Positions 1-7,625 of a stretch of 37,677 nt of DNA are shown one piece after another. A program made the translations under genes and the position numbers. Numbering within the stretch: the stretch's first letter is position 1; the number at the start of each line of letters is the position of its first letter. Under the pieces are notes generated by a model. It saw nothing but the letters and a program-made list of their open reading frames with translations. It did not search any database and was not told the DNA's origin. The stretch spans positions 1 through 37,677 of the forward strand of contig CAUJKE010000109.1 of NCBI GenBank assembly GCA_963205385.1. Direction: 5' to 3'. This DNA is from Planctomycetota bacterium (lineage in GTDB: Bacteria; Planctomycetota; Planctomycetia; Pirellulales; Pirellulaceae).

Positions 1-85
1 GCTGAGGTTGCTCAAGATGCCACGTTCGATTTGTGAGGCCAGGGACATCTGCTGCCGCTGGGCAATCAACAAAGTAGCCCGCCTA

Positions 86-150
86 CTCGCGATTCAGCAC
101 TGGCAAGCCAGTGGCACACCTCCGCATCGCGGCCCGTGCCACCCCGCCGT
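86..150 (-). repeat. Hairpin-forming dispersed repeat, copy 1 (inverted relative to copy 2)
   Basis: Read on the minus strand, this stretch matches 1601-1660 on the plus strand nearly base for base, apart from a 4-base indel and a few substitutions. It contains GTGGCAC and, about 20 bases on, GTGCCAC, which can pair. It then has CACTGGC-TT-GCCAGTG, a 7 bp stem with a 2-base loop, so two alternative stems share bases. It lies upstream of the WD40-like gene while the other copy lies downstream in opposite orientation. The family is not named here; it resembles REP- or MITE-like intergenic elements. Confidence 0.75.
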
Positions 151-151
151 T

Positions 152-313
152 CTCATTCCGTACAGTGTCTCCGTAACCCTCACTTTGAACGCAAGCGGCC
201 ACGTGACAGGCACCAGCGGTACAAGTGGGGAAGCTGCCGCCCAACTGTATCAAGAACTCTCTCATTCCGGTATTTTTAATGAATACGAATCCGCGACCAT
301 CACTGTGCCGTAG
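152..313 (+). pseudogene. Possible 3' remnant of an unrecognised gene
   Basis: An open frame ending at 313 encodes about 53 residues with protein-like character (rich in T, S, G and A, ending in ESATITVP). Upstream, the same frame runs through the dispersed repeat at 86-150, which is unlikely to be part of the original gene. The tail may be a fragment truncated by the repeat, or part of a short unannotated ORF. The stop is 9 bases before the next start at 323, so it could once have been co-transcribed with the WD40-like gene. No family recognised; chance is a real alternative. Confidence 0.25.
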
Positions 314-322
314 GTAGCGTAA

Positions 323-1417
323 ATGGCCATGAAACAACGAAGAATGCATTTGTTCGTCCTCTGCTGCATCCATGTTGCAGTGTGTTCGAACGCTGGCTGC
401 GATGAGGTGCCGAATGAGTGGCAAGAAACGCACCAGTATCGTCTAAAGTCATCAGTCGTTAGCTGTCAATTCTTAAGCGATGAAACCATGCTGCTCTTGT
501 TAGGCAGCGAAGCAGCTGTTTGGAACGTGAGTACGGGCAAACGCCAATATGTCGTGGCAAATCAATGCACTGTTGCCGCGACTGACGTTGCCAGAAACAG
601 AATCATCATCGGCAAGGTGAACGGCGGCATTGAAGTATATGCTGCTGACACGGCTAAAAGACTATCTGAGTACCAACCACACAAAGCGATGATAACCGCT
701 ATTGCGGTGTCTGAGGACGGCAATTTTCTCGCATCCGCGGCAGGGTATCCAACTATCGATAGAGCACGATCTGAAGGTGATTATACAATTAGAATTGTGG
801 ACACAGATTCCGGCAGAAATCGGAAGTCCCTGGCGGGACATCTTGCTCCAGTGGCCCAAATGCGGTTTCTTGCTCAAGACAAAGAGCTCCTCTCCGTTAG
901 CAACGATAAAACCCTGCGCCGCTGGGATGTGGATCGGGAGACAGTGATTAAAACGGATGGCGTGGCTGAACCTCCCCAAAAATGGGTCGATAACGGTAAG
1001 ACGGTCGTAGCGTCGGGCTTTTTTCCTATGTCACTCGACGTAAACGAGGATGAGGGAGTAGCTCTGTTGCAGTCACGCGTGTGGAACCTCGAACAGTGGA
1101 AAATGGTTCGCGAGCTAAAGCCTCGAAAAGAAGCGTCTATTAGCGTGTCGGCATTTGTAGGCAGCCCGAGCACCGCCGCTACCGGCAACATTGACGGAAC
1201 GCTTTCTATTTGGAAAGTTGATAGCGCTGAAGCAGTACAAAGCTTCACGGTTTTTCCGAACGGTGCTCCCGTCAAGTGCTTATCCGTCTCGCCCTCCGGG
1301 CAGTATATCCTTGCTGGGGGAGAAGGGAGCATTCCAGGGTTCAACGCCCTCTCCCAGGAAGTGCGCGCACGGGAACCTATAGAGCTACGACTCTATCGCC
1401 GAAGTCTTCCAGAATGA
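323..1417 (+). CDS. Secreted WD40-repeat-like beta-propeller protein
   Basis: The 364-residue protein starts with a positively charged segment and a short hydrophobic stretch ending near SNAGC, which fits a signal peptide. A lipoprotein is possible, but the residue at -3 is not canonical. The rest carries WD40-type blades: an HKAMITAIAVSEDG segment (about 119-132), a blade ending in IRIVDTDSG (about 156-164) followed by GHLAPVAQMRF (172-182), a blade with LRRWDVD (about 198-204), and a late blade with LSIWKVDS (about 294-301). Five to seven blades would fit the length. An AGGT stretch about 7 bases upstream supports ATG 323; ATG 329 is an alternative. Such exported propellers are usually protein-binding scaffolds; no partner is visible. 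Base composition is clearly less GC-rich than in the genes from 2074 on, and the gene is bracketed by inverted repeat copies (86-150, 1601-1660), suggesting separate acquisition. Confidence 0.75.
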   Translation: MAMKQRRMHLFVLCCIHVAVCSNAGCDEVPNEWQETHQYRLKSSVVSCQFLSDETMLLLLGSEAAVWNVSTGKRQYVVANQCTVAATDVARNRIIIGKVNGGIEVYAADTAKRLSEYQPHKAMITAIAVSEDGNFLASAAGYPTIDRARSEGDYTIRIVDTDSGRNRKSLAGHLAPVAQMRFLAQDKELLSVSNDKTLRRWDVDRETVIKTDGVAEPPQKWVDNGKTVVASGFFPMSLDVNEDEGVALLQSRVWNLEQWKMVRELKPRKEASISVSAFVGSPSTAATGNIDGTLSIWKVDSAEAVQSFTVFPNGAPVKCLSVSPSGQYILAGGEGSIPGFNALSQEVRAREPIELRLYRRSLPE

Positions 1418-1459
1418 CGCCAGCGTTTGGCCAATGGCGGAGAGCAGAATCGCCGTATT

Positions 1460-1505
1460 GTGCGAAAACTCAAATGAGCGCGTATGGTGCAAAAACTCAA
1501 ACGAG
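1460..1505 (+). repeat. 19 bp imperfect direct repeat, two copies
   Basis: GTGCGAAAACTCAAATGAG at 1460-1478 and GTGCAAAAACTCAAACGAG at 1487-1505 differ at two positions and start 27 bases apart. They lie just after the WD40-like gene. No function assigned. Confidence 0.6.
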
Positions 1506-1600
1506 TGATTGTTCTTTGACAATTCGGACTTAAACACGTTCGCCTCAGACGAACCAACTCGCGCGATGGATGCACAGAATGCGCACGGAAGCGGCGATTT

Positions 1601-1660
1601 CGGCGGGGTGGCACGGGTCGCGATGCTGACGCGTGCCACTTGCCAGTGCGGAATCGCGAG
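1601..1660 (+). repeat. Hairpin-forming dispersed repeat, copy 2
   Basis: Plus-strand counterpart of the repeat at 86-150. The outer stem GTGGCAC/GTGCCAC is conserved. The second stem is shortened by the 4-base deletion and keeps only CACT-TGCC-AGTG. Both copies share the same boundaries, from CGGCGGGGTGG to AATCGCGAG, so this looks like a discrete element rather than a chance match. Confidence 0.75.
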
Positions 1661-2073
1661 TTTACGTGGCTTCCAATATAATCGTTCACCGCGGGGGGCG
1701 TCCCTGATTTGCAAGTCGAAGCCTGAACCACCACGGCACGTTGCATTCCCCAGGCTCCCACTTGCATAATGTCGGCAGGGAGCACTTCCATGTCCACGAC
1801 GCGGCGGGCGCCACTGGTCAGTGCGAATGGCGAAGGACGAGTTCCCTTGAGAGCGTCGTGGACGAGTAAATTCGGAATCCCAGCGATGCGAGTCGAACGT
1901 GATCCCTTGTTGATACCCAATATTAAGAACGAGCGAAGGTCGCCTTCCGAGTGGTGCGATCTGCATTTCCACGCGACAAACAAACTTGCCCCTCTGCCAT
2001 CGTCTCCCCCGTTTGGAATTTTGACATTTGAATTGGTTTCGGATTTCTCCCTCGACGCTCCCCCCGACAAACT

Positions 2074-2727
2074 ATGACCCAACCCCTCCTCACTCCCACG
2101 TTCCTCTTCCGCTTCGCTGCTCCCTGTCAGGCCGCGGACAAGCTCTGGACGAACATGGGGTGTACGCTCGACGCCTCGCATCGCATGGCGTGCTTCGCGG
2201 AACTGCAAGGGATCAAAACATTCGCCGAACTCCGCATGGCGTGGAACGCCGGCGGGATCGCGGTCTGGCTGGAAGTCAAAGGCAAGCAAACACCGCCGTG
2301 GTGCCGGGCGACGCGGCTCGAAGATAGCGACGGATTGCAACTCTGGTTCGACACCCGCGACACGCACAATGTCCATCGTGCGGGGCGGTTTTGTCATCGG
2401 TTTGTGTTCATGCCTAGCGGCGGCGGCAAGCTCCTGAACGAACCTGCCGGGCAGTTGCTCCCCATTAACCGCTGCCGCGAAATGCCCAAAATCGTCCCCC
2501 AGGATCTCATCAAACTTCGCAGCGAGATTCGCCCCGGCGGCTATCTCCTGCAAGCCTTCATCCCCGGCGAGGCCCTCACTGGCTGGGATCCGGCCGAACA
2601 CACCAGGCTCGGCTTCACCTACGCGGTAATCGACCGCGAAGTCGGCTGGCAAACCTTCACCGTCGGGCCCGAGTTTCCGTTTGCGGAAGATCCCAGTTTG
2701 TGGGGGACGTTGGAGTTGGTCAAATGA
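2074..2727 (+). CDS. CBM9-like (DOMON-type) carbohydrate-binding protein
   Basis: The 217-residue protein has no signal peptide and one apparent domain. The central DGLQLWFDTRDTHNVHRAGR segment (about 90-109) and the C-terminal LGFTYAVIDREVGWQTFT (about 182-199) with FAEDPSLWGTLELV at the end are typical of CBM9-like beta-sandwich modules found beside bacterial glycoside hydrolases. Planctomycetes carry short stand-alone versions like this one. Binding of a sugar or another small ligand is inferred from family; substrate is unknown. It lies 167 bp upstream of the membrane acetyltransferase and near two secreted hydrolases, which fits a glycan context. The long opposite-strand ORF over this region has a low-complexity composition typical of an antisense shadow. 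No clear Shine-Dalgarno is seen before ATG 2074; the upstream bases are AT- then C-rich. Confidence 0.7.
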   Translation: MTQPLLTPTFLFRFAAPCQAADKLWTNMGCTLDASHRMACFAELQGIKTFAELRMAWNAGGIAVWLEVKGKQTPPWCRATRLEDSDGLQLWFDTRDTHNVHRAGRFCHRFVFMPSGGGKLLNEPAGQLLPINRCREMPKIVPQDLIKLRSEIRPGGYLLQAFIPGEALTGWDPAEHTRLGFTYAVIDREVGWQTFTVGPEFPFAEDPSLWGTLELVK

Positions 2728-2894
2728 CACAGGGTGCGTTCGGGACAATCCGAATATCGAATTTTGGATTTCCAACCAGCGGCACAGCCCATCGCCGGCG
2801 CATTTTGGTTAATTAATCCTCGTGGCGCCCATCTTTCTTAAACGCCCGTTCGTGCGCGATTGCGGCTCCGGCGGACGGGACTTACCATGGCCCC

Positions 2895-4184
2895 ATGTCC
2901 ACAACCTCACCCGACGCCAGCACCGCTGTGGCCGCTAGTCCGCTCGCGCATCAGCGGCTTGTCTCGATCGATGCCTATCGCGGGCTGGTCATGTTGTTGA
3001 TGATGGCCGAAGTGCTCCGCTTCAAGCAAGTCGCGGCGGCCCTGCAGACGGGACCAGCCAAGCGCGTGTTCGACTTCTTGGCTTACCATCAATCGCACGT
3101 CGCCTGGGCAGGCTGCTCGTTGCACGACTTGATCCAACCCTCGTTCTCATTCCTGGTCGGCGTCGCGCTCCCGTTCTCGCTTGCCGCCCGCATCGCCAAA
3201 GGACAAAGCCGCGGCTGGATGACGCTGCACGCTGTGTGGCGCGCGTTGGTGTTGATCATGCTGGGCATCTTCTTGCGTTCCATCAACCGCGCGCAAACGA
3301 ACTTCACTTTCGAAGACACGCTGACCCAGATCGGTCTGGGCTATGTGCCGCTGTTTCTGCTCGGTTTCACTCGCCCGCGCTGGCAATTAGTGGCGGTGGT
3401 TGCGCTGTTGGTCGCGTACTGGGCCTGGTTCGCGCTCTATCCGGTGCCGCCTGCGAACTTTGACTACGCGGCGGTCAATGCCGACGCGCAGTCGATCTAC
3501 GACGGATTTGCCGCGCACTGGAACAAAAACTCCAACGCCGCGTGGGCCTTTGATCGTTGGTTTCTCAACCTGTTTCCTCGTGAATCCAAATTTGCGTTCA
3601 ATGGCGGCGGCTATGCGACCATGAGCTTCATTCCCACGTTGGGCACGATGCTACTTGGGTTGCTCTGCGGCGGTTGGCTGCGTCGCGCCACGACGACGGA
3701 TGCACGCGCACTCGCAACGCTTCCGCATGGCCAGCCGCTCGCCCCCTGGACCGCCACGCTCTGGATGCTCGCCGCCGGCCTGGCTTGCGCCCTGGTCGCC
3801 TTGGTCGTCGACGCCGCTGGACTTTGCCCGATCGTGAAACGCATCTGGACTCCTACCTGGACGCTCTATTCCGGCGGCTGGTGCTTTGGCCTGATGGCTA
3901 CGTTCTACCTGCTGACCGACGTCCCAGGGTGGAGTCCGCGTTCACTCCCTCGCTGGCTCGTCTGGCCGCTGGTGGTGATTGGCGCCAACTCGATCGCCGC
4001 CTATCTGCTTGCGCACCTCATCGAGCACTTTACCGTTCACGCACTCCATACCCACTTGGGCGAGCACCTCTTCCACCTCGCCGGCGATGCTTATGCGCCG
4101 CTCCTCGAAGGCGCCGCTGTGCTCCTGGTGTACTGGCTGATCCTGGCCTGGATGTATCGCCGCCGCTTGTTCCTCAAGGTCTAG
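2895..4184 (+). CDS. HGSNAT-like membrane acetyltransferase (DUF5009/DUF1624 type)
   Basis: This 429-residue polytopic membrane protein begins with RLVSIDAYRGLVMLLMMAE (about 21-39), the signature of the heparan-alpha-glucosaminide N-acetyltransferase-like family, including the conserved S-x-D-x-x-R-G core. An early histidine-containing stretch (FLAYHQSHVAWAGCSLHDLI, about 62-81) matches the family's conserved luminal/periplasmic region, followed by FSFLVGVALPFSL. Ten or so hydrophobic segments follow, ending in YWLILAWMYRRRLF. Known members move acetyl groups across a membrane onto sugars. The substrate here is not known, but the neighbouring hydrolases and CBM-like protein suggest glycan modification. 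ATG 2895 places the family motif about 20 residues in, the usual position. Gene order with the downstream hydrolase (126 bp gap, same strand) may or may not mean co-transcription. Confidence 0.85.
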   Translation: MSTTSPDASTAVAASPLAHQRLVSIDAYRGLVMLLMMAEVLRFKQVAAALQTGPAKRVFDFLAYHQSHVAWAGCSLHDLIQPSFSFLVGVALPFSLAARIAKGQSRGWMTLHAVWRALVLIMLGIFLRSINRAQTNFTFEDTLTQIGLGYVPLFLLGFTRPRWQLVAVVALLVAYWAWFALYPVPPANFDYAAVNADAQSIYDGFAAHWNKNSNAAWAFDRWFLNLFPRESKFAFNGGGYATMSFIPTLGTMLLGLLCGGWLRRATTTDARALATLPHGQPLAPWTATLWMLAAGLACALVALVVDAAGLCPIVKRIWTPTWTLYSGGWCFGLMATFYLLTDVPGWSPRSLPRWLVWPLVVIGANSIAAYLLAHLIEHFTVHALHTHLGEHLFHLAGDAYAPLLEGAAVLLVYWLILAWMYRRRLFLKV

Positions 4185-4310
4185 CTGCCCAAGGCATCCC
4201 GCCCTTGCAGCGCTTGGCAGGTGGGAAGACAGACATGCTAAGATAGACATTCGTCAAGGCCAGGCGGCAATTTGTTGCAAGCTTTTGTTCGCATAGAAGA
4301 ATCTCAACTC

Positions 4311-7118
4311 ATGCTTCCCATGTACCGGAATTTGCTTCAGTGGAATTGGCTAGCGCTCTTCCTTGCGCTGCTCTCACCTTTGGCCCAACAACTCGCTGCT
4401 CAGCAGGCCGCTCCGCAACCACCGGTGGATTGGCTCGTTAATCCCGCGCCCTTCAAGGCCACGATTCGCGAAGACCAGGCTCGCCAGGAGCTTGTCCTCG
4501 AAAATGGCCTGTTCCGCCGGACGTTGCGCCTCGCGCCCAATGCCGCCACCGTCGACTATCAAAGCCTGGTCACCGGCGAACAGTTGCTGCGCGCGGTGGG
4601 GCCGGAAGCCAAGGTAACGCTCAATGGCGAAGAGTTCGCAATCGGCGGCTTGGAGGGGCAACCGGTACAGAACTACCTCAAGGCGGAGTGGATCGACAAC
4701 CTGCGACCGATTCCCAATGCATATCAATTCGCCGGCTGGCAAGAAGAACCGCTGGCGGCGCGTTTTGCCTGGAAAAAACGGCCAGAGTGGTTGTCGCGAG
4801 ATCTCCCTTGGCCACCCCCTGGGAAGCAGGTCGTGCTGCGCTTCCTCCCGCCAACCGAAGGCGGGCGGGAACTCCAAGGCGAAGTGATGTTCGAAGAACC
4901 GTTCGTCAACAAGCTTGTCGAAGGTTGGAAGATCACGGCGAGTGATAAGCACGAACGTACTTCTTTTGAGAATGAAGGGAAGCCAGGCGAGATCTATGCG
5001 CTTCCCGATACTGCCGTTTATGCCGAACGCGCTTGGCCAGCGGACGCCGCCAGCGTGGAAGTAACGCTCGACACAGGCGACGACACTCTTTCGAACGCCT
5101 GGGGGCCCGGCTTGGCGCTGTTGGCGCCGGATCGCGCGGTGACCATGGTGGTCCGGCCGAACCAGCAATGCTACGAAGTCAATGGGCAGGTGTTGGACGA
5201 AAAGTTCGACCGAACCCAGCCCATCACATTGCGGATTCGTCTCGAAAAGGGGCAAGCGATTTGCGACGGCCGGCAAGGCAAGGATTCGTTCAAGTCGATT
5301 GCCCGCGTCGATTGTCCGCAGCGGCCAACGATTTTTCGCGTTGGGAAAGTCGGCCGCAATGGAGCGGGCCAGGACTATCCCGACGTGCAAGGCGACAACC
5401 TGGTGCGAAGCCATATTTCGCGCGTCACGTTTCGCGCGGCGGAGCCCACTGACCAGGTTGCCGCGCCCCGCCGGGCTTTGCCGGAGATTCAAATTCGTTA
5501 CGCAATCTATGATGGTCTGCCGCTGCTGGAGAAGTGGCTGGTCGTGAAGAACGGGACCGATCAGCCCGTTCGCGTCAATCGGACCATTGTCGAAACGCTG
5601 AAAGTGCATGAGAACGAGAGCGCCACGGAATCGAACATCCATTGGGAGCTTCCCAGTTTGTATGTGGAAACCGACTACGCATTCCTCGCGATGAATGGGA
5701 AGAGCGCGAACAAACAAGCCGTGAAGTGGCTGCCGGACCCGAGTTACAAAACGCAAGTCAGCTACCCACTAGAGACACCTTGCCTGCTCGAAGTCGCTCC
5801 GGAGTTTGGGCCCGAGGTGGATGTTGCGCCAGGCGACGCGTTGACCTCCATTCGCAGCTTTGAACTGTTGCGTGATGGCACCGACCGGGAGCGCCGCGGA
5901 CTCGCGCAGCGTCGCATGTATCGCACCATTGCCCCGTGGACGCAGGAGAATCCGGTGATGGTCCACCTGATCTCCAGCGATCCGACCGCGATTCGGAGAA
6001 TTATCGACCAAGGCGCCGAAGTCGGTGTCGAGATGATCATTCTGTCCTTCGGTAGTGGCCTGAATATGGAAAATCGCGATCCGAATTACCAGGCCATTTA
6101 CAAGGACGTCGCCGATTATGCGCGGCGGAAGGGAATTGTCATCGGCGCTTACTCGCTTCTCGCGAGTCGCGGCGCCGCAACGGCCGCGGACAATTGTCGC
6201 GGTGGGCGCGTGCGCTATGGCGTGATGCCCTGCTTGGGGGCGCAGTGGGGACAAGACTACTTAGCCCAGCTCAAGTCGTTCATGAACAACACCGGCTTCG
6301 CGATTTTGGAGCACGACGGTTCGTATCCCGGCGACACCTGCGCCTGCGAAGATCATCCCTTCCACCGTGGCCTGGCGGATTCACAGTGGGTTCAGTTCCA
6401 GGCAATCAGCGAGCTTTATCAGTGGTGCCGCGCGGAAGGAATCTATCTCAACGTTCCTGACTGGTACTACTTGAACGGCTCGAACAAGTGCGCGATGAAT
6501 TACAAAGAGACCAACTGGTCGCTTCCGCGGGCCGAACAGGAGATCATTGAACGGCAGAATATCTTCGACGGCACGTGGGAGAAAACGGCCTCGATGGGTT
6601 GGATGTTCGTGCCACTGACCCAGTATCATGGCGGCGGCGCGGCCGCCACGATTGAACCGCTGCACGAGCACCTCGACCATTACGAGGCGCGTCTCAGCAA
6701 TCTGTTTGGCGCTGGAGTGCAAGCCTGTTACCGTGGCCCGCGCATTTATGACACCGACGCGACGAAAGCACTGGTCAAGAAGTGGATCGCCTTCTACAAG
6801 CAACATCGCCAGGTGTTGGACGCCGACATCATTCATCTGCGCCGCGCGGACGGCCGCGACTGGGACGGCTTCGTCCATGTCAATCCGCAGGGAACCGAAA
6901 AGGCCCTGGCCTTCTTCTACAACCCGTTGGCAGAGGCAATCGAGCGGGAAATCCGCGTCCCGCTGCACTATGCGGGACTATCGCAGCGAGCGCAAGTTTC
7001 CCAGGAAGGAACTCCAGCGGAAGTGGTGTTGCTCGACAAGACCGACACCGCCACGCTCAAGGTGAAGATCGCCGCGCGCAGCCGGACGTGGTTCTCGTTT
7101 CACGCCACAGCCGAGTAG
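4311..7118 (+). CDS. Large secreted alpha-galactosidase-like glycoside hydrolase
   Basis: The 935-residue protein starts with a typical signal peptide (hydrophobic core WLALFLALLSPLAQQLAAQQ). An N-terminal beta-rich region (LENGLFRRTLRLAP onward) resembles the mutarotase-like domain of GH36-type enzymes. It is followed by further beta-rich sequence up to about residue 520. From about 545 a TIM-barrel-like region begins (HLISSDPTAIRRIIDQGAEVG), with GFAILEHDGSYPGD around residue 669. The Asp of EHDG is in the place of the clan GH-D nucleophile. The C-terminus (about 840-935) looks like a beta-sandwich. Family is assigned by layout and motif only; true activity could be on another alpha-galactoside-like bond. 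ATG 4311 is preferred because it gives a clean signal peptide; ATG 4320 is possible, and an earlier TTG at 4272 would put a charged stretch before the signal. A repeat cluster follows its stop. Confidence 0.7.
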   Translation: MLPMYRNLLQWNWLALFLALLSPLAQQLAAQQAAPQPPVDWLVNPAPFKATIREDQARQELVLENGLFRRTLRLAPNAATVDYQSLVTGEQLLRAVGPEAKVTLNGEEFAIGGLEGQPVQNYLKAEWIDNLRPIPNAYQFAGWQEEPLAARFAWKKRPEWLSRDLPWPPPGKQVVLRFLPPTEGGRELQGEVMFEEPFVNKLVEGWKITASDKHERTSFENEGKPGEIYALPDTAVYAERAWPADAASVEVTLDTGDDTLSNAWGPGLALLAPDRAVTMVVRPNQQCYEVNGQVLDEKFDRTQPITLRIRLEKGQAICDGRQGKDSFKSIARVDCPQRPTIFRVGKVGRNGAGQDYPDVQGDNLVRSHISRVTFRAAEPTDQVAAPRRALPEIQIRYAIYDGLPLLEKWLVVKNGTDQPVRVNRTIVETLKVHENESATESNIHWELPSLYVETDYAFLAMNGKSANKQAVKWLPDPSYKTQVSYPLETPCLLEVAPEFGPEVDVAPGDALTSIRSFELLRDGTDRERRGLAQRRMYRTIAPWTQENPVMVHLISSDPTAIRRIIDQGAEVGVEMIILSFGSGLNMENRDPNYQAIYKDVADYARRKGIVIGAYSLLASRGAATAADNCRGGRVRYGVMPCLGAQWGQDYLAQLKSFMNNTGFAILEHDGSYPGDTCACEDHPFHRGLADSQWVQFQAISELYQWCRAEGIYLNVPDWYYLNGSNKCAMNYKETNWSLPRAEQEIIERQNIFDGTWEKTASMGWMFVPLTQYHGGGAAATIEPLHEHLDHYEARLSNLFGAGVQACYRGPRIYDTDATKALVKKWIAFYKQHRQVLDADIIHLRRADGRDWDGFVHVNPQGTEKALAFFYNPLAEAIEREIRVPLHYAGLSQRAQVSQEGTPAEVVLLDKTDTATLKVKIAARSRTWFSFHATAE

Positions 7119-7161
7119 TGGTTCACTCCCGACTCGTTTATGAGCCGCCTCGTCCTGTTGA

Positions 7162-7258
7162 AGGGCGATCGATCCATAAGTTGCCGATTTTAACGCCGGC
7201 CAAAAGATCACGACCCCATCGGGCTCGCCCCGATGGTGAGCGAGTTGGTGAGCTAGTA
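7162..7258 (+). repeat. REP-like dispersed repeat, copy 1
   Basis: Starting 44 bp after the hydrolase stop, this segment matches the reverse complement of 17101-17198 at roughly 88% (82 of 93 aligned bases by hand). It runs from CGATCGATC to GAGCTAGTA. Its core is a hairpin at 7216-7236 with stem CCATCGGG/CCCGATGG and loop CTCGC. The 33 bp core recurs exactly at 7274-7306. There is no U-tract, so it is not a classic intrinsic terminator. Confidence 0.85.
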
Positions 7259-7273
7259 CCCAGACGCAACATC

Positions 7274-7306
7274 ATCACGACCCCATCGGGCTCGCCCCGA
7301 TGGTGA
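7274..7306 (+). repeat. REP-like repeat core, copy 2 (tandem, partial)
   Basis: The 33 bases are identical to 7207-7239, covering the conserved ATCACGACC flank, the whole 8 bp hairpin and TGGTGA. The outer parts of the element are missing here, which suggests the hairpin plus short flank is the duplicating unit. Confidence 0.85.
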
Positions 7307-7383
7307 AGAAGTCCTGCGAGCTACCGGCGCCACGCGGCGATTCTCAGCCGAGGAACTCATTGCAAGGCGGAGTTGAAAATGTT

Positions 7384-7467
7384 GTTTAACGGCGAGCCGA
7401 AGGCGACTGCGGCGACCGATGCGAAACGGCTTACGTCAACGCCGACGCCTTCGGCTTGCCGTTAAAC
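7384..7467. repeat. 84 bp imperfect palindrome
   Basis: Two 22 bp arms, 7384-7405 (GTTTAACGGC...GAAGGCG) and 7446-7467 (CGCCTTCGG...CGTTAAAC), are inverted copies with a single mismatch, separated by 40 bases. Transcribed either way it would fold into a long hairpin. It sits 158 bp upstream of the xylanase start in the 507 bp gap that also holds the REP-like copies. Similar GCCGAAGGCG-containing palindromes are known from planctomycete genomes as intergenic repeats (from memory, not checked). Confidence 0.8.
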
Positions 7468-7625
7468 GATCGAAACTCGCGGCCAGCCACAATTCAGCAT
7501 CCACACGTGGCGGTTGCCGCAAAGCTCAGGTGCGAAGGGGAAAAGACTTGAAAAACGGCAGTAAGTGTTGGAGGATAACGGCTGCGCTCCCGTTCTCTCC
7601 ATGCTCGCCCGAAACGGATCCTCAC

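Larger units (their letters stand above)
1418..2073. other. 656 bp without a convincing gene
   Basis: The stretch contains a short direct repeat (1460-1505), the second copy of the hairpin repeat (1601-1660) and an AT-rich block just before the next gene (about 2013-2046). Several ORFs cross it in different frames, but none has a recognisable domain. The long minus-strand frame is antisense to the gene at 2074-2727. A few dozen residues in the minus frame around 1710-1870 look slightly protein-like and could be gene debris. Confidence 0.5.

Noticed and set aside
1..36. Possible C-terminal end of an upstream gene (frame 1 stops at 34-36)
   Set aside because: Only 11 codons are visible (ending DATFDL); too little to support a gene.
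8..313. 101-residue ORF across the first repeat
   Set aside because: Its first half is the dispersed repeat and flank; only the tail could be genuine, so it is given as a possible remnant.
1393..2775. 460-residue minus-strand ORF
   Set aside because: Antisense to the CBM9-like gene and running through the repeat; no domain, composition typical of a shadow frame.
7207..7306. Intrinsic terminator for the GH-D-like hydrolase
   Set aside because: Stems are good but no U-tract follows in either direction; treated as a repeat.
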